36,880 bases of DNA from a virus, in the IMG/VR virus record IMGVR_UViG_3300009545_000044, positions 1 through 36,880 of that record; one strand, 5' to 3'. Positions within the stretch are counted from its first letter, which is position 1, and the number at the start of each line of letters is the position of its first letter. The translations under genes were made by a program, and so were the position numbers. Below, piece by piece: positions 14,690 through 22,621 of this stretch. The notes beneath the pieces were generated by a model, which searched no databases, was not told the DNA's origin, and saw nothing but the letters and a program-made list of their open reading frames with translations.

Positions 14690-15127
14690 TTGGCCGACGC
14701 GACAGTGACGCGCAGCATGAAGGGGACCATAGCCGTGATAGTAGCCGTGGTCTGCGTCCTGACCGCCCTGCTCGTCTACGCGCTGCACCAGGCGTTGCAC
14801 AGTCGAGCCGCCAGCCAGGCAACGGTGACCATCACCGTCGTGGACAAGCGAGCAGACTGCGCCACCCCAACCACCGGCAGCATCGCCTCCTGCACCTGGC
14901 GGATATTCACCGACACCGGGGTGTTCGCTGACCACAACGAGATCAGCGCGCACAAGTTGAACTCGCAAGACCTGTACAGCCAGCTGATGTACGGCGGCGT
15001 ATACAAGGTCGAGATACGCGGAACCCGCCACGACACCCTCGGGGTCTACCCCAACATCATCAAGATCGTGAAGGTGATATCGCAGGGGCATCCGAACCCT
15101 GCGGTAGTCATAACCCCGAGCACCTGA
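14690..15127 (+). CDS. Membrane-anchored protein with outer domain (145 aa)
   Basis: TTG 14690 has GGGAGG five bases upstream, better than any ATG nearby. A membrane helix KGTIAVIVAVVCVLTALLVY lies at residues about 12-31. An outside domain follows with ATVTITVVDKRADCATP, a second Cys in IASCTWRIFTD (possible disulfide), and VEIRGTRHDTLGVYPNIIKI. The anchored beta domain resembles small surface proteins of actinobacterial plasmids and phages. It might be expressed in the lysogen and act at the cell surface; this is inference. Confidence 0.6.
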   Translation: MADATVTRSMKGTIAVIVAVVCVLTALLVYALHQALHSRAASQATVTITVVDKRADCATPTTGSIASCTWRIFTDTGVFADHNEISAHKLNSQDLYSQLMYGGVYKVEIRGTRHDTLGVYPNIIKIVKVISQGHPNPAVVITPST

Positions 15128-15246
15128 CCGCCCGCTGAGGCGGGTGGGAAGGCAGTGCGGCCCGGGTCTGCCCCGTACCGGCGGACCCGGGCCGTGCCGC
15201 GTCCCACCCCGTGCCGTCTTCCACCACTTCCTGATGGGAGTTGCTG

Positions 15247-15531
15247 ATGTCCGCTGTCTCCGCAGAACCGCCCGAGGTCATACCGGCCGTGCCGCCGGTG
15301 CTGGTGAAGGTCCGGGCGGTCGCCTCCAAGGTAGTCTCACGGCCCCGGCGCCGCCGCACCCCCACCCAGCTGGGGCAGTTCCTGACCGGTGTGGCCGCCG
15401 TCTACACGGCCTACACCGGATGGTGGGCGCTGTGTCTGCTGCACGGCCCGGCCAGGGTTCTTACCGCCGGGGCCGTTTCCACCGGGTATCTGGTCGGCTC
15501 GGCGCTGTGGCGGCGGGGGTGGTTGGGTTGA
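15247..15531 (+). CDS. Small membrane protein (94 aa)
   Basis: ATG 15247 follows GGGAG. The N-terminus is Pro/Val-rich, then basic (SKVVSRPRRRRTPTQ), followed by two hydrophobic helices (LTGVAAVYTAYTGWWALCLL and VLTAGAVSTGYLVGSALW) and a short basic end, giving a hairpin in the membrane. The stop overlaps the TTG of the secreted protein downstream (TTGA), so both are coupled. Function unknown. Confidence 0.6.
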   Translation: MSAVSAEPPEVIPAVPPVLVKVRAVASKVVSRPRRRRTPTQLGQFLTGVAAVYTAYTGWWALCLLHGPARVLTAGAVSTGYLVGSALWRRGWLG

Positions 15532-16016
15532 GCATCTGGAGCATCACGGCCGCCGTGCTGCTGGTCGGCACTGCCACAGTCCCGCAGGCGTCTAGCGCGC
15601 CTCACTCCGTGAACCCGTACTCGTGCCGGTCGGCGCACGTCGGCGCGTACTGGCACGGCGGTGTTGAGTCCGATGCCTGCGACGGGCCGCTGCCGGACGG
15701 GACGTTCGGCGGCGAGTCCATCACCGGGCTCGACCGCAACGAGCAGATCAACCACGCCTCAGGCCGGGTCCGTTCCTGCACGGTGCAGCTGAACCGAATT
15801 GTGCACGGCCGCGCGGTCCCGGTGCCTGGCGCCAGCAACACCGAGTACGGCCGCACCCGGGAGTACTTCGACGGCCGGTTCTGCGACGCTATGGACTCCT
15901 GGTCCCCGCCCCGCGGGTTCTACAACGTCACCGTCACCTACCGCACCGCCAGCGGCGGGACCGTGACCACGGTACAGGGCCCGGTCGCCTTCTACCCCGG
16001 CGGTCCCCGTGGCTGA
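15528..16016 (+). CDS. Secreted protein (162 aa)
   Basis: TTG 15528 overlaps the previous stop. A signal peptide SIWSITAAVLLVGTATVPQA with an Ala-rich end SSA fits cleavage around residue 25. The mature part has four Cys (YSCRSAHVG, DACDGPLPD, RSCTVQLNR, GRFCDAMDS), enough for two disulfides, and a beta-rich end FYNVTVTYRTASGGTVTTVQ. Together with the two membrane proteins before it, this makes a small cell-surface set. A secreted protein coded by a phage or plasmid may modify the host surface, but no fold is recognised. Confidence 0.62.
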   Translation: MSIWSITAAVLLVGTATVPQASSAPHSVNPYSCRSAHVGAYWHGGVESDACDGPLPDGTFGGESITGLDRNEQINHASGRVRSCTVQLNRIVHGRAVPVPGASNTEYGRTREYFDGRFCDAMDSWSPPRGFYNVTVTYRTASGGTVTTVQGPVAFYPGGPRG

Positions 16017-16911
16017 CGCGGAGACCGACCGGGTGCGCAAGGCTCTGTGGCTCGATGTCCTCACTGCCGACAGCGAGCCGGAACGGGCGGTGCTGCGCTG
16101 TGCGCTGAACATCCTGAATGGCGCGCAGGCCTTCGAGATCGACCCGGTGACCGGCACCGCCTACACCGTGGCCGCTTTCGAGCGGGCCGCTGTGGCCTGG
16201 GCCGAGCAGCACGCCGAATACGACCGGCGCAAGAGCCCCGACACCGACTGGTTTCGGCACCAGCTCGCGCTGGAGGGCTGGGCGGTGCAGGCCGACTTCG
16301 CAGCGGTCCATCCGCGCCTTGCCGAACCCCGCTGGTTTCCCGGCCACGGGCCGCGCTCCTGTGTGTTCTGTCTGATGGACGCCAACGAGGAGGCCGGGCT
16401 GCCGGTCGAGACCAGCATGGACCCGGTCACAGGAGGCGTCGCGGCACCGGAGCCGGTGGTGCTGGTCACCGATCCTGAGCGTGCCGCGACCACGGCCACG
16501 ACGCGGTGGGAGCGCGGCACGGCCCGCTTCGCCGGCCGGGACTACGCCTGGCAGATCGGATACCAGGTCCGCCCGGGTGGCTCCGAGCACGAGTTCAGCG
16601 CGTGGGCGGGAACCACCGCGCACCCGCAGATGCTGGCGCTACCCAGGTGGGAGCGCGCCGAAAGGGCTCGGGAGTGCAGCGGCGGCACCAGCTGCTGCTG
16701 CATCAGCATCGGCCACGCCGACCGCTCCCGAGGCGTCGACTGGCACCTGCGATGGACCGACGCCGCAGGCGACACCGTCCACCAGCAGTGGATCGACAAC
16801 GGCATGCGCACCTCCGCCCGCGACGTCATCACCCTGATGATCCGCACCGGCCCGTGGGCCGAACGCCCAGCCCTGGCCGCCACACCACCTGTTGGAGAAG
16901 GGCACGAATGA
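16009..16911 (+). CDS. Cys-containing protein of unknown function (300 aa)
   Basis: GTG 16009 overlaps the secreted protein gene by eight bases. Residues 1-100 are helical (VLRCALNILNGAQAFEIDPV, AAVAWAEQHAEYDRRKSP). A small Cys pair lies in GPRSCVFCLMDANEEAG. The C-terminal half contains AWQIGYQVRPGGSEHEFSAW and a Cys-dense segment CSGGTSCCCISIGHADR, then HQQWIDNGMRTSARDVITLM. The order looks like two domains. It overlaps the next gene by ATGA. No family is recognised; metal binding is plausible. Confidence 0.6.
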   Translation: MADAETDRVRKALWLDVLTADSEPERAVLRCALNILNGAQAFEIDPVTGTAYTVAAFERAAVAWAEQHAEYDRRKSPDTDWFRHQLALEGWAVQADFAAVHPRLAEPRWFPGHGPRSCVFCLMDANEEAGLPVETSMDPVTGGVAAPEPVVLVTDPERAATTATTRWERGTARFAGRDYAWQIGYQVRPGGSEHEFSAWAGTTAHPQMLALPRWERAERARECSGGTSCCCISIGHADRSRGVDWHLRWTDAAGDTVHQQWIDNGMRTSARDVITLMIRTGPWAERPALAATPPVGEGHE

Positions 16912-17579
16912 CCGACGACACCGACCGCAACCGCGAGCTGCTGTCCGCCTACACCGCATGGGCGCAGACGCTCGCCGACGCGCTGCCCGGCGAGACAACC
17001 CTCACTATCCGGCAGTACCCGATCGGGTCGCACTGGCACAACCGTGATCCGAAGGCGCCGACCGCCTACACCATTGCCACCCTCGCCATCAGCACGGGAT
17101 CCACGCTGACACTGCAATGGAACTCGACCAACACCGTCGGATTCGTACTGATCAGATCCGAGTTCCGCATCGACGGCGGCGACCACGACTACCACGGCGC
17201 GAGCATTCCGATCCCGTCCGGGATGGACCCGGTGACGGCGGCCGAGATCGTGGAGACGACCGTGCTGGGGCACAACCGCGCCGCCGCCGCGTTCTTCGCA
17301 CGGCTGCGTGCCGAGGAGGCGGGCTTCGCCGACAAGCGCAAGACCGAGCTGGCGCCGCTGATCGACACCGGCACCGTCACCCCCGATGACGACACGTTGC
17401 GGCTGGGCTGGAACACGGTGCTGCGCTCGACCGATCGGGACGTGAAGGTCACCGCCTCCGGCACAGACGACGTGGTGAGTGTGCGGCTGCGCAACCTGAC
17501 GCAGCAGCAGGCGGCAGTGCTGCTGACCGCCTACCGGGCGGCCACCGTACCGCGAGCCACCGAGCAGATCGCCGCCTGA
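16908..17579 (+). CDS. Protein of unknown function (223 aa)
   Basis: ATG 16908 overlaps the previous stop and has GGAGAAGGG upstream. The product starts TDDTDRNRELLSAYTAWAQT and is followed by mixed alpha/beta sequence (AYTIATLAISTGSTLTLQW, MDPVTAAEIVETTVLGHNRA) and an end VVSVRLRNLTQQQAAVLLTA. There are no catalytic motifs, signals or membrane segments. Gene coupling suggests it acts with the 300-residue protein. Confidence 0.58.
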   Translation: MTDDTDRNRELLSAYTAWAQTLADALPGETTLTIRQYPIGSHWHNRDPKAPTAYTIATLAISTGSTLTLQWNSTNTVGFVLIRSEFRIDGGDHDYHGASIPIPSGMDPVTAAEIVETTVLGHNRAAAAFFARLRAEEAGFADKRKTELAPLIDTGTVTPDDDTLRLGWNTVLRSTDRDVKVTASGTDDVVSVRLRNLTQQQAAVLLTAYRAATVPRATEQIAA

Positions 17580-17662
17580 CCGGCGGCTACTCCGGATCCC
17601 GGCCGCCCGTCTCGTGCGGGCGGCCGTTCCCGTTCTGACCTCTTGAAAAGGATCGTGACCCG

Positions 17663-18847
17663 TTGAGTGAGCCCGCTGTCCTGGACCGGCCCGCCCCCAC
17701 CCCGGGTGAGGGCCTGACCCTGCGCAACGCCGACCTGAACACGCTGTTCGACATGTTGACGGCGCAGGCCGCCAAGGCCGTGGATGTGGTGGTCCCGGCC
17801 GCCCAGCTGCGCGCCGACGCCGCCCGTCTGTCGATCCCGCAGACGGTGCCGCACATCGACGAAGACGGCGTGACGATGCTGGACGGGCTGTACATCCCGA
17901 CCCGGCACGCCGAGACCCAGATCGCCGCCAAGCTGAAGATCCCGCTGGAGTACCTGCGCCGCCTGCGCACCGACGCGCCGGGGCTGTGGGAGGCGAATGT
18001 AGGACACTGGCTGGCGGATGCCGGGGACTCCGGCAAGTCCTTCCTGCTGCGGCTGCTGGTCGATCCGCAGCGCGGCGGCGGGGTGCTGCGGGCCCTGCTG
18101 TCCTCCCGCTACGGCATCATCGACAACCTGGATGTGCTGCTGTGCGCCCTGGACGGGATCCGGGCGGCCGGCGTCGACGTCGAGGTCACCTCCTGCGACC
18201 TGTCGGAGACCCGGATGTACGTCACCGTCGTGGCCCCGCAAATCGCCGTGGCCGCCCCCGGGCTGCTGGCCGGATACCGATCCCCGTTCGACCCGTCCCG
18301 CACCGGCGAGAACATGCCGATCATCAGCGCCGGATTCCGCTTCTCCAACTCCGAGGTCGGCGCCGGGAAGTACACCATCACCCCGTGGCTGCGCGCCGAG
18401 GTCTGCGGCAACGGCCTGGTACAGAACATGGACACCGTGTCCCGAGCGCACATCGGGGCCAAGCTGGACGACGGCACCATCGATCCGTCGGCAGCCACGG
18501 TGGCGGCATTCAAGGCCCTGGTGACCTCGCAGACCACCGATGCGGTCACAAACTGGCTGACCCCGGAGTACGTGCAGAAGAAGATCGAGGCCATGCACGC
18601 CGCCGCCGGGGTGCCGGTGGCCGACGCACCCAAGACGATCGAGTACGTCGTCAAGACCCTGGAGATGCCGAAGGCTGCACAGGCCGAGCTGCTCAACCAC
18701 TTCATCAAGGGCGGGGTGACCACCTCCGGCGGGATCCTGCACGCCGTCACCTCCGTGGCCCAGACCATCGACGATCCGGATACCGCGCACAAGCTCGGCG
18801 ACTCCGGGATCCGGGCGATGGAGCTGGCCGCCGCCTTCAACCGCTGA
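17663..18847 (+). CDS. DUF932-like protein (394 aa)
   Basis: The central segment, with VLRALLSSRYGIIDNLDVLL, then GVDVEVTSCDLSETRMYVTV, a FRFSNSEVGAGKYTITPWL stretch and AEVCGNGLVQ, follows the DUF932 plan of phage and plasmid proteins (a YxxxDN region, paired strands, then a conserved Cys-Asn). Residues 1-130 are helical, with TRHAETQIAAKLKIPLEYLR resembling a small DNA-contact helix pair. The start is TTG 17663 with AAAGGATC upstream. The family is of unknown function, often next to replication or recombination genes, which agrees with dnaN following. The call is by pattern. Confidence 0.62.
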   Translation: MSEPAVLDRPAPTPGEGLTLRNADLNTLFDMLTAQAAKAVDVVVPAAQLRADAARLSIPQTVPHIDEDGVTMLDGLYIPTRHAETQIAAKLKIPLEYLRRLRTDAPGLWEANVGHWLADAGDSGKSFLLRLLVDPQRGGGVLRALLSSRYGIIDNLDVLLCALDGIRAAGVDVEVTSCDLSETRMYVTVVAPQIAVAAPGLLAGYRSPFDPSRTGENMPIISAGFRFSNSEVGAGKYTITPWLRAEVCGNGLVQNMDTVSRAHIGAKLDDGTIDPSAATVAAFKALVTSQTTDAVTNWLTPEYVQKKIEAMHAAAGVPVADAPKTIEYVVKTLEMPKAAQAELLNHFIKGGVTTSGGILHAVTSVAQTIDDPDTAHKLGDSGIRAMELAAAFNR

Positions 18848-18857
18848 GGAGACCGCC

Positions 18858-19052
18858 GTGTTCGGGTTCCTCAACCCCGTCTACACCGCATACGTCATCG
18901 ACGGGGTCACCACCGTGCACTGGGTGCACGCCAGCGGCGAGCTGTTCACCTACGCCAACGGCACCCGGACACCGACTGGCCTGAGCGCCGTTGACCGGCG
19001 CCAGGCGAGCGCCTGGCCGGTGATATCGCCGACCGATACCGAAGGAGCGCAC
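18858..19052 (+). CDS. Small ORF before dnaN with no own stop codon (about 65 codons)
   Basis: GTG 18858 follows GAGGAG. The product begins FGFLNPVYTAYVIDGVTTVH and looks coding to about WPVISPTD (19037). The frame then stays open without a stop until 19562, deep inside dnaN in another frame. The usual overlap of this genome (stop inside the next start) is missing here: a TAA lies at 19055-19057 but in the wrong frame. An indel near the 3' end, or a sequencing error, would explain both this and the odd start of dnaN. The end given is where coding character fades. Confidence 0.45.
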
Positions 19053-19056
19053 CATA
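19041..19056 (+). promoter_or_regulatory. Shine-Dalgarno and ATA start of dnaN
   Basis: GAAGGAG at 19041-19047 is followed after six bases by ATA (19054-19056), at exactly the place where the clamp N-terminus should begin. From the in-frame stop TGA at 19021 to CTG 19153 there is no ATG, GTG or TTG in this frame. The site therefore argues for initiation at ATA, or for a point change of ATG to ATA. Confidence 0.5.
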
Positions 19057-20793
19057 ACCGTCGACTCGATCGCGCCCGCAGCCGAACAGGCGGCGGGCGT
19101 CTCTGTTACCCCGGCCAAGCCACAGTTCAGCACGACCGTCGATCGCAAGGCTCTGCTGGTGGCAGGCACCGGCGTGTCCGCCAGCCTTCCGGCCAGACCG
19201 GCCGCTCCGGTGCTGGCCGGGATCGTGCTGGAAGCGGCCGAAGGCCATCTGACGCTGTCCGCGTGGAACTACGACCATGCGACCCGCGACCGGATCCCTG
19301 CCGAGACGGCCACGCCGGGCAGGCTCCTGGTACACGGCAGGCTGCTGCACGACCTGCTGAGGAAGCTGGATGCCGACTGCGTCACGCTGCTCGCCGAAGG
19401 CTCCAAGCTGATCGTGCAGGCCGGGCCCACCCAGTACACACTCCAGACGCTCCCGGTCGAGGACTACCCGCAGCTGCCGCCGTTCCCGCCGGGCGGTGGC
19501 TGGGTCGATGCGCCGGCGCTGATGGCCGCCATCAAACGCGTCGTCATCTCCGCAGCCCGTGACGACACGATCCCGATGCTGACCGGCATCCAGATCACCG
19601 GGGATGGCAAGGCGCTGACACTGGCCGGCACCGACCGGTTCCGGCTGGCCACCGCCGAGGTCCCGTGGATCCCCGACGACCCGGACACTGAGCCGTGGAC
19701 GGCACTGCTGCCCGCAAAGTTCCTCAAGACGGTGGCCAAGCGCTGGGCCAAGACCGTCGGCAACCTACGCCTGACCTGGCAGCCTGACGCCAGCGACGAG
19801 ATCGCAGCCGAAGCCAAGGCACTTCAGGTCTTGGTCGAGCTGGAGTCTCGGATGTGGCACGGCCACCCAGACGTCGTGAAGGCACGGGAGGTCGCCGAGC
19901 AGCGCACCAAGCTGCGGATCGCGGCCGAGCACCGGGCCGGGCTCGCCGGGCTGGCCTTCGGGGAGCAGTCCACCACCGGCCGCTGCCTCAGCGGCGAGTA
20001 CGTCAGATACCGATCCCTGTTCCCGACGCAAAACACTGGCGCAGTCGCCGACACCAAGGCCCTGCTGGCCGGCGTCGAGCGGGTCGCTCTGGTCGCCGAC
20101 CGCACCTCGCCGATCCGGCTCAGCTTCGACGGCACCGCCGTACTCCTGGAGGCCGGAGCCGGTGACGAGGCGCAGGCCTGCGAAGCCGTCGCCGCAGCCT
20201 GGCCCGGCGAGACACCACTGGTCGCCTCGTTCAACCCAAGCTTCCTCATCGACGGGCTGAAGACCCTGGGCACCCGGTACGTCCGCTTCGGCTTCACCAT
20301 CCCGTCCAAACCGGCCGTGCTCACCGGCCACCACAACCTGACCGCCGACAACCACGACGGCTACCGCTACCTGATGATGCCGCTACGCACCCCCGGCCAG
20401 GACCCCGCCCCTGAACCGGAACCGGCCGCGCCTGAACACCAGCAGGTCCCGGCCACGGATGCGCGGCAGCCGGACAACGGACAGCAGGAAGACCAGCAGA
20501 GAGCGGCGTTCATGGCGACCGTCGGCACCCACTGTCTTGGCCAGGCTGTCGCCGCCGCCCACCGGGAACAGCGCGACGCCCGAGGCACCATCGCGATGCT
20601 GCGGGCGGGCGTCGACGCCGAGTCCGCGGACTGGCTTGAGGAACGCGGCACCCAGGACATGAACGAGATCATCGCCGAGACCGAGGCATTCATCACCTGG
20701 GCCCGGACCGCCCCGGCAAGCTGCGGCACGGACTGCGCCCCGTGCACCGCCCTGACCACCGCATCCGACCGGGAAGACGGTGAACTGCCGTGA
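19054..20793 (+). CDS. dnaN: DNA polymerase III beta subunit (sliding clamp), enlarged (579 aa from ATA)
   Basis: The clamp encircles DNA and tethers the replicative polymerase. The three-domain plan is clear: FSTTVDRKALLVAGTG then LPARPAAPVLAGIVLEAAEG; TLQTLPVEDYPQLPPFP and RDDTIPMLTGIQITGDG in domain two; GRCLSGEYVRYRSLFPTQN and the end YRYLMMPLR in domain three. Cellular clamps have about 370 residues; this has two additions. One is a helical insert at about residues 246-295 (ALQVLVELESRMWHGHPDVV); the other is a tail after about 445, Pro/Glu-rich and then helical with a Cys group CGTDCAPC. GTG 19159 is the first usual start but would remove the first strand of domain one. A clamp plus helicase here points to partly self-reliant replication. 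Confidence 0.85.
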   Translation: MTVDSIAPAAEQAAGVSVTPAKPQFSTTVDRKALLVAGTGVSASLPARPAAPVLAGIVLEAAEGHLTLSAWNYDHATRDRIPAETATPGRLLVHGRLLHDLLRKLDADCVTLLAEGSKLIVQAGPTQYTLQTLPVEDYPQLPPFPPGGGWVDAPALMAAIKRVVISAARDDTIPMLTGIQITGDGKALTLAGTDRFRLATAEVPWIPDDPDTEPWTALLPAKFLKTVAKRWAKTVGNLRLTWQPDASDEIAAEAKALQVLVELESRMWHGHPDVVKAREVAEQRTKLRIAAEHRAGLAGLAFGEQSTTGRCLSGEYVRYRSLFPTQNTGAVADTKALLAGVERVALVADRTSPIRLSFDGTAVLLEAGAGDEAQACEAVAAAWPGETPLVASFNPSFLIDGLKTLGTRYVRFGFTIPSKPAVLTGHHNLTADNHDGYRYLMMPLRTPGQDPAPEPEPAAPEHQQVPATDARQPDNGQQEDQQRAAFMATVGTHCLGQAVAAAHREQRDARGTIAMLRAGVDAESADWLEERGTQDMNEIIAETEAFITWARTAPASCGTDCAPCTALTTASDREDGELP

Positions 20794-21473
20794 TACCCAT
20801 CGGCTACCGCTACACCACACCGGACAGACAGTGGCTCAACCTGTGCCGGACGTGCATGCTGCTGGCAATCCGCGCCGACTTCGCTGCTGTGCTTCCGCCC
20901 GTCGACCGCAAAGAGGCGGCGCTCACGGTGCCGAACCTGCTGGAGCGGCTGGAGACCACTGCCCCCGAGGCCGACGACCGGTTCGGCGAGATCTACCCGC
21001 ACACCGCCAACCACGGCGACGGCCAGGCACTGATCTGCGGCCGCTGCCCGACAGCAATCTGGTCTCCCCCGGTCAACGTCGCCCTGTTGTCCACCATCGC
21101 CGACCTGATACGCACCCGCCCGGACCTGCACGACAACCGGTTCTGGGCCGCCCGCGTGAAGACCGGCAGGGCGTCGCTCACCACGTACTGTGTCGGGGGC
21201 TGGGCGATTGTGCTCTCCGGCGGTCGGTTCGAATGGCGTCGGGCCCGCTGCGCGGTGTCCCACACTCGGCGCCGCCATGTCCTGACCAGCTCGGTGGTGC
21301 GGCCGGAGTCGCTGCCCGACAGCGAACGGATCTCGCTGGCCGCTCAGCGGCTGCTGCGCATCAACACCGCCACGGCACGCCGCCTGTTCAACCCCACCGC
21401 CAGCAGCACCGAAGTCCTGGCCGTCATCGAGGACATCCTGGCCGCACCTTCGAGGGCTGCCGATGCTCCCTGA
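20790..21473 (+). CDS. Protein with N-terminal Cys pairs and repeated phage-family domain (227 aa)
   Basis: GTG 20790 overlaps the dnaN stop. Residues 1-90 carry two Cys pairs, LCRTCM and CGRC, 60 residues apart, a probable zinc site. Residues about 105-220 show the same plan as the 14257-14604 protein: FWAARVKTGRASLTTYCVGG, WAIVLSGGRFEW, then ISLAAQRLLRINTATARRLF and NPTASSTEVLAVIEDILA. It therefore looks like a zinc domain fused to that family. Coupling to dnaN suggests a replication link, but this is inference. Confidence 0.58.
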   Translation: MIPIGYRYTTPDRQWLNLCRTCMLLAIRADFAAVLPPVDRKEAALTVPNLLERLETTAPEADDRFGEIYPHTANHGDGQALICGRCPTAIWSPPVNVALLSTIADLIRTRPDLHDNRFWAARVKTGRASLTTYCVGGWAIVLSGGRFEWRRARCAVSHTRRRHVLTSSVVRPESLPDSERISLAAQRLLRINTATARRLFNPTASSTEVLAVIEDILAAPSRAADAP

Positions 21474-22110
21474 CTGCATGCCGGTGTTCACGGTGACCGT
21501 GGCCGGCCCCGAACGCCACGACGGCGAAGCTCCCTACACCTACGTGCTGCACGCCGCCGACGAACCCACCGCCCGCGCCCTCGTGCTGGCCTACCACGCC
21601 GCCAGCCACGAGCTGCGGATGACCGAGGTCCGCATCGACACCGACCACGGCACGGTGTGGCAGCGCAAGGCCGGCGGGCACGGCCCGACCCTCACCGACG
21701 AGGTCTGCTTCCTGCTGCACGTCGCACCTGAAGACCAGGCGCCCGACGGGCCACACTCCCCGCCCCACTGGTGGGGCAAGTTCGCCGCCGCGGTGTACCG
21801 GTGGGAAGTACTGACCCGTAAGGCCGCCCCCGTGCCGGTGATGCGCGGCCCGCGCGGCGGAATCAAGCTGTCCCCGCGGTTCTGCGAGTGGCTGATGGGC
21901 CTACCCCAGGGGTGGGTCACCGAAGTCCCCGACGTCCCCGTGAACGAACAGCTCGCCCGCATCGGCAACGGCGTCGTCCCGGCACAGGCCTACGCCGCGT
22001 TCAAGCTCCTGCTGGAAAGCGACGAGCGGCGGCAGGGCTGGCCGATCGCCGAGCAGCTCGCAGCAGACCGGGCGAAGCACGCTCTCGCCCCCGTCGGACT
22101 GGCGGCCTGA
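21463..22110 (+). CDS. Chimeric protein ending in a DNA cytosine-5 methyltransferase C-terminus (215 aa)
   Basis: Residues about 105-188 read WWGKFAAAVYRWEVLTRKAA, LSPRFCEWLMGLPQGWVT and IGNGVVPAQAYAAFKLLL. This is the end of actinophage cytosine-5 methyltransferases: the target-recognition tail and motif X (GNGVVP). The catalytic parts (AdoMet-binding FxGxGG, the Pro-Cys motif, ENV) are absent. Residues 1-95 instead form a different small beta-rich domain (MPVFTVTVAGPERHDGEAPY). ATG 21463 follows GAGGG and overlaps the previous stop. The protein cannot methylate alone. It may be a decayed enzyme reused as a DNA-binding protein, or one half of a split enzyme; no partner half is seen here. Confidence 0.75.
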   Translation: MLPDCMPVFTVTVAGPERHDGEAPYTYVLHAADEPTARALVLAYHAASHELRMTEVRIDTDHGTVWQRKAGGHGPTLTDEVCFLLHVAPEDQAPDGPHSPPHWWGKFAAAVYRWEVLTRKAAPVPVMRGPRGGIKLSPRFCEWLMGLPQGWVTEVPDVPVNEQLARIGNGVVPAQAYAAFKLLLESDERRQGWPIAEQLAADRAKHALAPVGLAA

Positions 22111-22183
22111 CCCCGGTCGCCCCAAACCCCCTAGGGCTCCGATCATCGACAGTGAAACGCCCGAGCCCGCCGCCGAACGGTGG

Positions 22184-22588
22184 GTGTTCGGCGGCAGCCG
22201 CATCGGCACCAAGAAGCAGCGCCTGCACGCCTGGATCGACGAGGCAGACGAGGAGCTGCTGTTCAAAGCCCAAGGCTCCTACACCGTCGGCGCCATCTAC
22301 GACATCCAGGTCACCCGACCCAACACCGACCGCCTCGTACGCCACGGCCAGCCGAAGTACGCCGGAGGCCGCGCCAACACCAAGCTGCACGAGCGGGTCG
22401 CCGCCCGGCACCGTGCGGCCGAGGCCGAACTCGGGCTGCTGGCACGCCAACGCGCCGCGAAGAAGGACGACCCGGTGGAGGCGGCCATCGAGCACCTGGT
22501 GACCCTGTCCCGTTTGGTGCCCGCCTCTCAGCGCACCGCGTTCCTCGCCTACGTCATGGCCCGTCTGTCTCGCTCCTGGCTCGTCTGA
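22184..22588 (+). CDS. Protein of unknown function (134 aa; true start possibly 22145)
   Basis: GTG 22184 is the first usual start but has no ribosome site, and sequence before it reads as protein in the same frame (DSETPEPAAERW) back to ATC ATC at 22142-22147, which has AGGG shortly upstream. The product starts VFGGSRIGTKKQRLHAWIDE, has a beta-rich middle with SYTVGAIYDIQVTRP, and ends in a long charged helix (KLHERVAARHRAAEAELGLL). It converges with the zinc-ribbon gene, 33 bases between stops. Family not recognised. Confidence 0.55.
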   Translation: MFGGSRIGTKKQRLHAWIDEADEELLFKAQGSYTVGAIYDIQVTRPNTDRLVRHGQPKYAGGRANTKLHERVAARHRAAEAELGLLARQRAAKKDDPVEAAIEHLVTLSRLVPASQRTAFLAYVMARLSRSWLV

Positions 22589-22621
22589 CGGGCCACGAGC
22601 CTGCCGAGGCAGCCCAAGGAG

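Noticed and set aside
19159-20793. dnaN starting at GTG 19159
   Set aside because: This would remove the first strand of clamp domain one, and no ribosome site lies before it; kept only as fallback.
18858-20793. Programmed frameshift joining the small ORF to dnaN
   Set aside because: No slippery sequence or stimulatory structure could be seen, and a separate Shine-Dalgarno precedes the ATA.
21463-22110. Functional cytosine-5 DNA methyltransferase
   Set aside because: AdoMet-binding and Pro-Cys catalytic motifs are missing; only the C-terminal end is present.
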